A stretch of 64,000 nucleotides of DNA from Callipepla californica brunnescens (Eukaryota; Chordata; Aves; Galliformes; Odontophoridae). The notes beneath the pieces were generated by a model, which ran no database searches, was not told the DNA's origin, and saw only the letters and a list, made by a program, of their open reading frames with translations. The stretch spans positions 372,001 to 436,000 of the forward strand of contig JALIRH010000031.1 in the NCBI GenBank assembly GCA_023055505.1, given 5' to 3'. Each line of letters starts with the position of its first letter. Positions within the stretch are counted from its first letter, which is position 1. Both the position numbers and the translations under genes were made by a program. This document shows, piece by piece, positions 1 through 8,814 of this stretch.

Positions 1-525
1 CATCTTGCAACAATAAAAGTCCATTTATTGATGCAATGATGTTTAATTGATGTTCTGGTCTAACTGCGTCAGTTACAAGGCTTCAGTTTCAACTGGTCTG
101 CAATAAGTCGATCCATTAATCACTCGGCCGCCAATTTGCACTTTCTCTCCTGGCACCGTGTGAAGTCTGGCTGTTTGATACTTATCATTCCACCCCCACT
201 TTTGTTCCGAATAAATTTCATCCTCATGTATAACAGTTACAGTTGCTAGGTTCCAGTCCTTGTCACCGGGGTGCCTTCCCATGGTTCCAGTATGATCGAT
301 GTGTACGTGTGATCAGGGCCATTCAGATACTTTGCCAGTCTCAAACGACCTGAGTGACCTGAATTCTGAGGGTAAGAAAAGAGTGGTTATGAGAGAATCT
401 ATTTCAAACATGAATGAGAGCACCAAATTCTGATGAAACCATTGACAAACTACTAATATCAGATCTATTAGTGTGAGACTGTGCCAACAGTCTGGTCTGT
501 GATTGGCACAGGTCACTTGTCATCT
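1..525 (-). pseudogene. Envelope-like retroviral pseudogene, upstream part (cut by window edge)
   Basis: The minus strand has frame-broken coding-like sequence, best seen at 73-282 (69 codons starting MGRHPGDKDW). It continues off the left edge; the same sequence at 31846-32375 runs on into the membrane-anchor part at 30570-31122. Its upstream side is cut by the provirus at 531, and a few codons of the same strand may resume at 5886-5945. I do not recognise the family beyond an envelope-like layout. Frameshifts and stops make it a relic. Confidence is low for identity, moderate for it being old coding DNA. Confidence 0.4.
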
Positions 526-530
526 ATCTG

Positions 531-961
531 TGGAATCTCTGTTGTGGTTTTGTGGTTTTGATGCCGGTATTCCACATCAGAACATCATGCAGGCCGTTAA
601 GGAGTTAATGCTGTGGGAGCAGGGGAGGGGCGGAGCTCCGCACCAGACGCGAGGCCCGCGCTTTTTGGTGGCGTGCTCTCCGGGCGGCTGGGAGGAGTTC
701 AGCACGTGCGACGTAAGCTCCCAGTTTTCTGGTTTGGAAAATTTGTCTCTCTCTCTCAATTGTTCAATTCTATTAGATTTAGTAAAGTTACCGTTCCTTC
801 TCAGATCGTGCCGTTGTGTTTTTCTTTACAGACCCTCAATCCCCTCTGTTTCCCCTCCCCCTGGAGCGCGCGGCTCTGCTGAGGCGGCCGCGCGGCAGCT
901 TGTTATTTTTTTCCCTCTCCCTTTCTTTTTCCCTTCTCGGTTCCCCCTTGGGTTACTGTCA
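531..961 (+). mobile_element. 5' LTR of the provirus, unit 1
   Basis: It begins TGGAAT and shares almost its whole length with 5468-5868. It contains 26 bp (664-689) absent from the 3' LTR and lacks the last 17 bp of the 3' LTR (those ending CCGTGACA). Apart from the indels I see roughly seven substitutions between the LTRs, several at CpG, or about 1.7%. Its pyrimidine-rich end and the TTTAGTAAAG-like motif match the other LTRs of the same broad family at 6614-7092 and 23757-24200. Confidence 0.88.
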
Positions 962-962
962 T

Positions 963-2165
963 ATGACAGATTATACGGCATTTGGATTGGTTTCCGGGTA
1001 CTCTTTTCAGGTTTTTACCTATCTTCAAGGTGTCAGCCTGGCAACTGTGTTATCTGTTTTCCTGAATGTACTCTGTGCAATGGTATTTTACATCCAGTGG
1101 AGGAAGCCTTCCTCAGAACCAGAGAATGTTGAATGGCAGGGAAGGTGGGAAAAGTTAGGGAAGAAATTAGAAGCGTGGGGACCCCCGGTGCAATGTGATT
1201 TTGATCTTGAGCACCTGCGGGATCCTGAGAAATTCAGTGAGTGTTTAGGTCAGGAGTCATGTGACTCAGGCAGATCTGAGAAGGAACGGATTGTTTGGGG
1301 CTTGGCTTGTGCTTATCGAGCTATAATTGATATTCTTGAGAGAAATGGTTTCCAAACCGAGGTTCAGAACAAAAATGAAAACCTTGAGGTTAAACCTGAC
1401 CAGTCACAGGAAGCACCGGCATCCGTGTCGGTTGCCCCTGTGGAAGGTCAGAAGTGGAAACAAGTGTCCTCGCGGCTAGAACGGAAAGAAGAAGAAGCAG
1501 AGAAAAAAAAGGAAGATCCAGGTGAGGGGCCCTCTTCAGCACCACCACCACCACCACCACCACCTAAAAAGGCCACTAAGGAAGGTGAGAAAGCATGGTG
1601 TAAAGCTGATGTATATCGGAAGCTCTCAAAAACAGCACCAGAAAGGTACGCAAGTACACTGGTAGCAACATTCAATATACTCAAGGGCCGAAACAGAAGA
1701 CTCCCATTTCATGAAGTGGTTACTACACTTCAAAACTTTGAACAACAACTTCCACCATCACATGTTTCCATTGCAGCTGTATCATCGGTAGCAGGAGAAG
1801 TCAGTGACATAAAGAAGATCCTGAAAATGATACTGGAGGAATTGTCCTTACTGATGAACCGGGATGGACCTGTGTCAGTGTCTGAAACACCGGATGAAGA
1901 CGGGGATGATCCAAAGAATCTGATGGAGAAACTGATCAAACTGATAAAAGTCTCAGCCATCAAAGGCAACCGCCTCTCTGCTCGAGTAGATGACAGCAGT
2001 AACTTCATGTCGCGTGTGTCCATGTGGAGCTTCTTACGAGAAAATGGAGAGGACATGAAGAAGTGGCATAAAAAACCCACCCCTGCACTACGAGCACATG
2101 TGAGAGAATTACAGCAGAGATCAGCCACCAATGAAATTGCTCCGGTCACCACAGGTAACCAATAG
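963..2165 (+). CDS. Gag-like protein of the provirus (5'-truncated), unit 1
   Basis: The open frame could start upstream at 816 within the LTR, but the first plausible retroviral ATG is at 963 (MTDYTAFGLV), giving 400 codons. Residues about 25-44 form a hydrophobic, membrane-like segment. A charged Lys/Glu-rich stretch is followed by a run of nine or so prolines encoded by CCA repeats near 1541-1564, then a capsid-like helical C-terminal half. No CCHC zinc knuckle is present. The fragment at 11215-11427 (minus) shows about 35 further codons upstream of the TAFGLV motif, so this N-terminus is truncated. It ends in UAG, in frame with pol. Gag identity is inferred from position, as I recognise no domain. 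Confidence 0.75.
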   Translation: MTDYTAFGLVSGYSFQVFTYLQGVSLATVLSVFLNVLCAMVFYIQWRKPSSEPENVEWQGRWEKLGKKLEAWGPPVQCDFDLEHLRDPEKFSECLGQESCDSGRSEKERIVWGLACAYRAIIDILERNGFQTEVQNKNENLEVKPDQSQEAPASVSVAPVEGQKWKQVSSRLERKEEEAEKKKEDPGEGPSSAPPPPPPPPKKATKEGEKAWCKADVYRKLSKTAPERYASTLVATFNILKGRNRRLPFHEVVTTLQNFEQQLPPSHVSIAAVSSVAGEVSDIKKILKMILEELSLLMNRDGPVSVSETPDEDGDDPKNLMEKLIKLIKVSAIKGNRLSARVDDSSNFMSRVSMWSFLRENGEDMKKWHKKPTPALRAHVRELQQRSATNEIAPVTTGNQ

Positions 2166-2193
2166 AGGGGCCCTGCCCTCAGCCAGGGGAGGG
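2163..2193 (+). promoter_or_regulatory. Candidate stop-codon readthrough element between gag and pol, unit 1
   Basis: gag ends CAA-TAG and the same frame stays open into pol with no further stop. Five bases after UAG, 2171-2179 (CCCTGCCCT) can pair with 2185-2193 (AGGGGAGGG), nine positions with one mismatch and a 5-nt loop. This fits termination suppression as known in gammaretroviruses, where UAG plus a downstream structure sets the Gag:Gag-Pol ratio. The frame relation is directly visible; the function is inference. Confidence 0.6.
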
Positions 2194-5100
2194 AAAGGGA
2201 TAATAGAGTGTATTGGACTGTGTGGATTCGATGGCCTGGCACATCAGAGCCACAAAAATATAAGGCACTGGTGGACACTGATGCACAGTGCACTCTAATG
2301 CCTTCGAGTTATAAAGGGACAGAATTGATTTATATTTCTGGAGTGACTGGGGGCTCTCAGGAATTGTCTGTGTTGGAGGCAGAAATAAGCCTCACCGGTA
2401 AAGACTGGCAGAAACATCGTATAGTGACTGGACAGGGGGCTCCATGCATACTCGGTATTGATTATCTTAGAAGGGGACATTTCAAGGATCCCAAGGGATA
2501 CCGATGGGCTTTTGGAATAGTTGCTGTAGATGCTGACAACATTCAGCAGCTGTCTGTTTTACCTGGCCTGTCAGAGGATCCGTCTGTCGTGGGGGTACTG
2601 AAAGTAAAAGAGCAGCAGGTACCAATTGCGACAAAAACAGTACACAGACGGCAATACCGTACCAACAGGGATTCCTTGCTCCCCATTCATAATTTGATCC
2701 GTCAGTTAGAGGGCCAGGGAGTGATCAGCAAAACTCACTCACCGTTTAACAGCCCCATATGGCCGGTACATAAATCCAATGGAGAATGGAGGCTGACAGT
2801 AGATTACCGTGGTCTGAATGAAGTCACACCCCCACTGAGCGCTGCTGTGCCAGATATGTTGGAGCTGCAATATGAACTGGAGTCAAAAGCAGCCAAGTGG
2901 TATGCTACCATTGACATTGCCAATGCGTTCTTCTCTATTCCTTTGGCCACAGAGTGCAGACCACAGTTTGCTTTCACGTGGAGGGGCATTCAGTACACTT
3001 GGAACCGTTTGCCCCAGGGGTGGAAACACAGCCCAGCCATTTGCCATGGGTTGATTCAGACCACACTGGAACAGGGTGGGGCACCTGAGCACCTCCAGTA
3101 CATTGATGACATGGTTGTGTGGGGTGATACAGCAGAAGAAGTTTTTAAAAAAGGAGAGCGAATAATCCAAATTCTTCTGGGTGCTGGTTTTGCTATCAAA
3201 CGAAACAAAGTGAAGGGACCTGCCCAAGAAATTCAGTTTCTAGGAGTAAAATGGCAAGATGGGCGTCGTCACATCCCAGGAGATGTGGTTGACAAAATCA
3301 CCAGCATGTCACCACCCACTAGCAAAAAGGAGACACAGTCTTTTCTCGGTGTAGTAGGCTTTTGGAGGATGCATGTCCCAAACTACAGCCTCATAGTAAG
3401 CCCCCTCTATCAGGTGACCCGCAAGAAGAATAATTTTGCATGGGGTCCTGAACAGCAGCAGGCCTTTGAGCAGATTAAACAGGAGATAGCCCGTGCTGTT
3501 GCCCTAGGGCCAGTACGGATGGGACAGGACGTAAAGAACATCCTCAACACTGCTGCTGGAGAGAAAGGTCCCACTTGGAGTCTGTGGCAAAGAGCCCCTG
3601 GGGAGACCCGAGGCCGACCCCTGGGATTTTGGAGCAGAGCGTACAGGGGTTCGGAGGAGTGCTACACTCCAACTGAGAAGGAGATTTTGGCAGCATCCGA
3701 GGGAGTTCGGGCTGCCTCTGAAGTAATTGGCACTGAGACGCAGCTGCTCCTGGCACCTCGATTGCCAGTGCTGAACTGGATGTTCAGAGGAAAGGTTCCC
3801 TCCACCCATCATGCTACCGATGCCACCTGGAGTAAGTGGATTGCACTGATTACACAGCGAGCTCGGATGGGGAACCTCAGCCGTCCAGGGATGTTAGAGG
3901 TGATCACGGACTGGCCTGAAGGCAAGAAATTTGGAACATCACCAGCAGAGGAGGTACCACGCGCAAAAGAGGCCCCACCATATAATGAACTATCAGAAAA
4001 TGAAAAGACATATGCCCTCTTCACTGACGGATCGTGTCGTATTGTTGGGAAACATCGCAGATGGAAGGCTGCTGTGTGGAGCCCCACACGACGAGTAGCA
4101 GAGGCCACCGAAGGAGAAGGAGAGTCAAGCCAATTTGCAGAGGTAAAGGCTGTCCAGCTGGCCTTAGATGTGGCTGAACGGGAGAGGTGGCCAATGCTGT
4201 ATCTCTATACTGACTCTTGGATGGTGGCAAACGCTTTATGGGGGTGGTTGCAGCAGTGGGAACAAAACAACTGGCAAAGAAAGGGTAAACCTCTCTGGGC
4301 TGCGGAACTGTGGAAAGACACTGCTGTCCGAACAAAAAGGTTGGGTGTAAAGGTGCATCATGTAGATGCTCATGTGCCCAAGAGTCGAGCTACTGAGGAA
4401 CAGAAAAATAACCATCAGGTAGATCAAGCTGCCAAAATTGAGGTGTCTCAAATAGACTTGAATTGGCAGAACAAAGGAGAGTTATTCTTAGCTCAATTGG
4501 CCCATGAGACCTCAGGCCATCAAGGAAGGGACGCAACCTATAAGTGGGCTAGAGACCGAGGGGTGGACTTAACTATGGATGCCATCGCACAGGTGATCCA
4601 TGACTGTGATACATGTGCCATAATTAAACAGGCCAAGAGAATGAAACCTCTCTGGCAGGAAGGGCGATGGCAGAAGTATAAATATGGGGAGGCGTGGCAG
4701 GTTGATTATATCACCTTGCCGCGATCTCGCAATGGTAAGTGTTATGTGCTCACCATGGTGGAGGCGACCACTGGGTGGCTTGAAACATATGCAGTACCGC
4801 ATGCTACTGCCCGTAACACCATCTTAGGCTTAGAGAAGCAAATCCTATGGCGACATGGAACCCCAGAAAGAATTGAGTCCGATAATGGGACTCATTTCAA
4901 AAATTCACTTGTGGATACTTGGGCCAAGGAACATGGCATTGAATGGGTCTATCATATTCCCTACCATGCACCAGCTGCTGCTGGTAAGATTGAGCGCTAT
5001 AACAGGTTGTTAAAAACCACACTGAAAGCACTGGGTGGCGGGACATTTAAGCATTGGGAGAAAAATCTGTCAGAAGCCACCTGGTTGGTCAACACTAGGG

Positions 5101-5354
5101 GATCAGTCAACCGAGATGGTCCTACACAGTCCAGCTCCCTACAGACCATAGAGGGAGATAAGGTCCCTGTAGTACATGTGAAGAGCATGTTGGGAAAAGC
5201 AGTGTGGGTCCTTCCAGCCTCTGGAAAGGGCAGACCCCTCCGTGGAACAGTTTTTGCACAGGGACCTGGGTGCACCTGGTGGGTAATGGATAAAAATGGG
5301 GATGTCCAGTGTGTACCACAAGGGAATTTGATGCTGGGGGAGTGCAGTCTGTGA
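2166..5354 (+). CDS. pol: Pol polyprotein: protease, reverse transcriptase, RNase H, integrase, unit 1
   Basis: The frame is open from the gag UAG to TGA at 5352-5354. No ATG sits near its beginning (position 2208 is GTG), so expression would need readthrough. Counting from 2208: a protease-like segment with active-site-like D23-T24-D25, where retroviral proteases have Asp-Thr/Ser-Gly; RT with YIDD at 298-301; RNase H acidic residues D607, E645, D669, D739; an integrase zinc-binding HHCC pattern; catalytic D833, D892, E929. D892 and E929 are separated by 36 residues rather than the usual 35, next to a GCT triplet repeat. The frame is open, but protease and perhaps integrase look defective. 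No dUTPase or env follows. Confidence 0.93.
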   Translation, partial: RGPALSQGRERDNRVYWTVWIRWPGTSEPQKYKALVDTDAQCTLMPSSYKGTELIYISGVTGGSQELSVLEAEISLTGKDWQKHRIVTGQGAPCILGIDYLRRGHFKDPKGYRWAFGIVAVDADNIQQLSVLPGLSEDPSVVGVLKVKEQQVPIATKTVHRRQYRTNRDSLLPIHNLIRQLEGQGVISKTHSPFNSPIWPVHKSNGEWRLTVDYRGLNEVTPPLSAAVPDMLELQYELESKAAKWYATIDIANAFFSIPLATECRPQFAFTWRGIQYTWNRLPQGWKHSPAICHGLIQTTLEQGGAPEHLQYIDDMVVWGDTAEEVFKKGERIIQILLGAGFAIKRNKVKGPAQEIQFLGVKWQDGRRHIPGDVVDKITSMSPPTSKKETQSFLGVVGFWRMHVPNYSLIVSPLYQVTRKKNNFAWGPEQQQAFEQIKQEIARAVALGPVRMGQDVKNILNTAAGEKGPTWSLWQRAPGETRGRPLGFWSRAYRGSEECYTPTEKEILAASEGVRAASEVIGTETQLLLAPRLPVLNWMFRGKVPSTHHATDATWSKWIALITQRARMGNLSRPGMLEVITDWPEGKKFGTSPAEEVPRAKEAPPYNELSENEKTYALFTDGSCRIVGKHRRWKAAVWSPTRRVAEATEGEGESSQFAEVKAVQLALDVAERERWPMLYLYTDSWMVANALWGWLQQWEQNNWQRKGKPLWAAELWKDTAVRTKRLGVKVHHVDAHVPKSRATEEQKNNHQVDQAAKIEVSQIDLNWQNKGELFLAQLAHETSGHQGRDATYKWARDRGVDLTMDAIAQVIHDCDTCAIIKQAKRMKPLWQEGRWQKYKYGEAWQVDYITLPRSRNGKCYVLTMVEATTGWLETYAVPHATARNTILGLEKQILWRHGTPERIESDNGTHFKNSLVDTWAKEHGIEWVYHIPYHAPAAAGKIERYNRLLKTTLKALGGGTFKHWEKNLSEATWLVNTRGSVNRDGPTQSSSLQTIEGDKVPVVHVKSMLGKAVWVLPASGKGRPLRGTVFAQGPGCTWWVMDKNGDVQCVPQGNLMLGECSL

Positions 5355-5458
5355 TTCCATGTGCATATGTATATGTATAGACCTATTTGTATGTAATCTG
5401 TGTTACTGCTGTTCTTGGTTCTATATAGATACATGTTAAGCATGATGTGATGATGTGG

Positions 5459-5467
5459 AATAAGGGG
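5459..5467 (+). other. Polypurine tract, unit 1
   Basis: AATAAGGGG lies directly before the 3' LTR start TGGAATG. In retroviruses such a tract primes plus-strand DNA synthesis. It is short, and its left side overlaps one arm of an 11-bp inverted repeat (5452-5462 with 5500-5510). Confidence 0.6.
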
Positions 5468-5885
5468 TGGAATGTTTGGTTTTGTGGTTTTGATGCCGGT
5501 ATTCCACATCAGAACATCATGCAGGCCGTTAAGGAGTTAATGCTGTGGGAGCAGGGGAGGGGCGGAGCTCCGCACCAGATGCGAGGCCCGCGCTTGGGAG
5601 GAGTTCAGCACATGCAACGTAAGCTCCCAGTTTTCTGGTTTGGAAAATTTGTCTCTCTCTCTCAATTGTTCAATTTTATTAGATTTAGTAAAGTTACCGT
5701 TCCTTCTCAGATCGTGCCGTTGTGTTTTTCTTTACAGACCCTCAATCCCCTCTGTTTCCCCTCCCCCTGGAGCGCGTGGCTCTGCTGAGGCGGCCGCGAG
5801 GCAGCTTGTTTTTTTTTTTCTCTCTCCCTTTCTTTTTCCCTTCTCGGTTCCCCCTTGGGTTACTGTCACGGATAACACCGTGACA
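5468..5885 (+). mobile_element. 3' LTR of the provirus, unit 1
   Basis: It runs from TGGAATG to CCGTGACA. It lacks the 26-bp segment of the 5' LTR. Its last bases contain an 8-bp inverted repeat, TGTCACGG and CCGTGACA, separated by 6 nt. The T-run at about 5809-5819 is one base longer than in unit 2. Confidence 0.88.
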
Positions 5886-5952
5886 ATCTCTTTCAGTGAT
5901 TACTGCTATTTGGGATGGCTCTTCATAGGTAGTTCTGTTTGTCACTTGGCAT

Positions 5953-6052
5953 CTCTCATGATTTTATGATTTTTGTTATATTATTGATATTCCACATCAT
6001 AACATCATGCAGTGTATTAGGAGTTAAAGAGTTAATGCTCTAGCTCCACGGA
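5953..6052 (+). mobile_element. LTR, first part, split by a nested LTR (outer element), unit 1
   Basis: About 100 bp starting near CTCATGATTTTATG and containing TATTCCACATCATAACATCATGCA, the same U3 start found in the provirus LTR and, inverted, at 6540-6613. It stops abruptly at 6052. The missing rest of the LTR resumes in the same orientation at about 6614, so the inverted LTR between them is an insertion into this one. Confidence 0.7.
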
Positions 6053-6613
6053 TCATCGGTTTACCGGGCTGGATTGGCCCGGTTCCGTGACGATTAGTGT
6101 GGGGGACCCATGGACCCAAGCCCCAGGAAAGGGGAAGGGAAAAGGGAAAAGGGAAAAGGGAGATGGGCCCAGAAACAAAACAGCGGCAACGATCTGAGGA
6201 GGAAAGCTAATTTACTAAATAAGATATCAGAAAGCAAAATAACAGAATGTAATACAATATAATTGGAATTGAGGCTAAGAAATCAAATGAAATGAGCAAG
6301 AGAGAGAGTGTCCGATAAACCGAGGGCCTTACGCTAATGCTGAAGGCGATACAGCAGCGAGCACCCACTGCTGAGTCGATCCCGAAGGAAAGAGAGTGTC
6401 CCGTGACTGCAGAGAGTTTTTAACTGTTCCCTCTGAGAGGAAAACACGTAAAAATACAAAGCATCGCAAAGTCCTCTGGGGAATGTAGTTCTTCTTCTCC
6501 TCTGAGGCAGGTATACCTGGAATTATCAATGATCTATTAGCTCCCCAACTCTCAATGCAATATATGATGTTATGATGTGGAATACCAGTACCAAAAATCA
6601 TAAAACCATGACA
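6053..6613 (-). mobile_element. Nested minus-strand LTR (inner element), unit 1
   Basis: Read on the minus strand it starts TGTCATGGTTTTATG at 6613 and ends near 6053. It includes a GGGAAAA tandem run (plus strand about 6128-6160). Its interior is the reverse complement of 6618-7085 with moderate divergence, forming an inverted repeat of roughly 470-bp arms around a spacer of about 90 bp. The same LTR family occurs as a solo LTR at 23757-24200. Confidence 0.8.
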
Positions 6614-7092
6614 GATAGTTCTGGGTATACCTTTCTCAGAAGAGAAGAACTACATTTCCCAGAGGACTGTGCAATGCTTTGCATTTTTACGTGCTTCCGC
6701 TCAGAGGGAAAGATAAAAACTGTCTGCGGTCACGGGACCGTCTCTCTTCCCTTCGGGATCGAGCTCCGCAGTGGGTGTTTGTTGCAGCCGTCCGCCTTCA
6801 GCGTTAGCGTAAGGCCTTCGGTTTATCGGACACTCTCTCTTGCTCATTTTATTTGATTCATTAGCCTCAATTCCATTTATGTGGTATTATATTGTGTTAC
6901 TTTGCTTTCCGATATCTTATTTAGTAAATTAACTTTCCTCCTCAGATCGTTGCCGCTGTTTTGTTCCTAGGCCCATCTCCCTTCTTCCTTTTTCCCTTTC
7001 CCCCTTCTTCTTCCCCAGGGCATGGGGCCGTGGGTCCCCTGCCTCAGTCGTCATGGTACCAGGTCAAACCGGCCCGCAAACCGCTGACGGCA
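6614..7092 (+). mobile_element. LTR, second part of the split outer element, unit 1
   Basis: It continues the plus-strand LTR begun at 5953 and ends near ACCGCTGACG. It shares TTTAGTAAATTAAC and CTCAGATCG motifs with the provirus LTR, showing a related LTR lineage. The following 7093-7544 is degenerate sequence, probably old retroviral DNA, in which I recognise no intact feature. Confidence 0.75.
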
Positions 7093-7544
7093 TCCTACTT
7101 TATTCTGTGATCTTTCCTCGGAAGGAAAGATTTTCCTGATTTGTCCGAAGTTCATTCCTGTCTCAAGTATACTTCACTTCCATTTAGGACTATAGTGTTT
7201 AAACTTGATGCCCTGCACTTGGTATCAGCTGGATTGTAGTTGTACAGTCAGTACGTGTGCTCATTGCACTTGAAGTGTATCGTGCGTGTCCACATTGCCG
7301 TGGCCAAATCAAATCTCTTTGGCAACTAATTCTACCTATCACAGTTAATAGAAACATAGCTCCCTTCACTGTGAATTTAGTTTGTCCAATTGTCCAGTTT
7401 TAATTTGTTCAATTCTCCAGTTCTTCACAATTCACTTCCAAATTTATCACGGGCTCCACGTGGGACCCAATTTCAGGAAGCCTCTGACACCCTTAGTCTT
7501 CATTCATAACAGCAATCAGTCACTCTTCCTTTTCTTACTCAGGG

Positions 7545-8606
7545 CACCTTCTTCTAAGGTGACCCTCCTTTCCACAGTTAAAACATTTTCCTGATGTTTG
7601 TTTTTGCTGTGGAGGTCCAGGAAACGACCTCCTCACCTCCCTATTTTTGTTCTTACCCCCTTTATCCCAACTGCCCCTTGAATACTGATCCCCTTAGGAG
7701 CTTCTCTTTTGTCAGTTCTCCATTTTCTGTTTAATTACTTGATCTGCTGCAACAATCATCATTTTTGTCTTCTGTCTTTGCTTCTCTTCCTCTCTTCTGA
7801 CATACACCCTCTATGTCTCTCTCAACAGATTCACTGTTGGCTGCTCATGCCACCTTTTTATTATCTGCAGTCTCTTCCATATGTCTGGCCAGGATTTAGT
7901 CACAAAATTAACCCTCAATATTCCCTGAGCTACTTGATCATCGGGATCCAACCCTGAATACCTTCACATTCTTTCCCTCAGTTTCTCCAAAAATTCACTC
8001 AGAGTTTCATCTTTTACCTTGTTGAACTTCAAAGACATTAGCAAACTTCTGAGACCGAGGCACTGCTCCCTTAATTCCTAAGATTATTATTTCCAGAAGA
8101 TTCCTCATGCGCGCCCTGTCGTCATCCTCCTTACTGTTCCATCCTGGCTCTGTTAACGGATATATTACTTCATCTGGGACAGCGTCTGCACCCCGAGGAT
8201 GCATTTTCTTCCATTCCCGCATAGCAGCTCATCTAATCATTCCTCTTTCCTCCCTGTTAAACAGCATACTTAGGGTGGACATCATCTCATCCCACGAGTA
8301 AAAGCTTGACCCCAATAATAGATAAAACCGCTCTTCTAGTCCGATAGGATGTTCCGCTAATGATTTCATTTCTCTTTCAAAATTTCTCACCTCTCCACTA
8401 GTAAGTGGGGCATTCACATATCCTTTACCTGTTAACATTGGAACTTCCCTAAGAGGGTACATAGGAGCATTAGCAGAATTAGTGGAGGGTGTGTTAGCAC
8501 AGTCAGTGAAGTTAGTTTTAGGAAAGGGAAAATTTATAATATCTCTTTCACATTGTTCCAGTTCTTTCTTAAGCCAGCAAAACTTTCCCTTTTTTTGGTT
8601 CAGCAT
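7545..8606 (-). pseudogene. Class I-like ERV gag remnant (capsid and nucleocapsid), unit 1
   Basis: On the minus strand, 8606-8229 and 8222-8007 encode adjoining capsid-like pieces (PLREVPM, SGEVRNFEREMKSL, REERGMIR, then MREWKKMHPRG and a KDE-like region), followed by stop-broken capsid sequence to about 7780. A CCHC zinc knuckle, CX2CX4HX4C, lies at about 7548-7592. The layout matches gamma/epsilon-type Gag, in contrast to the provirus gag, which has no knuckle. In-frame stops make it dead. Unit 2 differs by one Lys-to-Glu change. Confidence 0.75.
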
Positions 8607-8633
8607 TAGTCACAGAACTCCGTTCAGGTGAGC

Positions 8634-8656
8634 TTTTTTTTTGGGGGGGGGGGGGG
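8634..8656. repeat. T9-G14 homopolymer junction, unit 1
   Basis: Nine T followed by fourteen G between the class I gag remnant and the CR1 element. The G-run could form a G-quadruplex. The length is the same in unit 2. Confidence 0.8.
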
Positions 8657-8814
8657 AGGGGTGATCAGACCCAACGTCCTCCCCTTGGTCAGCTGTCTCC
8701 AACTTCTCTCATGGGCTTTGGGTACTATCGCTTGGGACACAGCTTGAGAAAGGGGGAAGGCTGATAGCAAACAGGAGCTGACTGACTAGAAGGGCTGCAA
8801 ATATTCTTGGGAAC

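Larger units (their letters stand above)
531..5885 (+). mobile_element. Endogenous retrovirus provirus, LTR-gag-pol-LTR, unit 1
   Basis: Two related LTRs (531-961 and 5468-5885) bracket an open gag-like frame and an open protease-RT-RNase H-integrase frame. There is no envelope gene. Flanks read ATCTG before and ATCTC after, a 4-of-5 match to a 5-bp target duplication. The 5' LTR runs straight into gag with no recognisable primer-binding site, so the leader and the gag start are deleted. Domain order fits Ortervirales; pol resembles the avian ERV-L-like (class III) group, an assignment from general knowledge that needs a search. The internal coding frames are otherwise open. Confidence 0.93.

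Noticed and set aside
816..962. Upstream extension of the gag frame into the LTR
   Set aside because: The extension translates pyrimidine-rich LTR sequence. It is open in this copy only because the LTR is fused to gag; the related fragment at 11215-11427 has different residues there.
2208..2210. Independent start of pol at GTG
   Set aside because: Eukaryotic initiation at an internal GTG is unlikely, and the frame is continuous with gag through one UAG, which is the simpler route.
577..5509. Many minus-strand open frames opposite gag and pol (for example 1730-2293 and 4997-5509)
   Set aside because: They are antisense shadows of the conserved retroviral frames and show no motif of their own.
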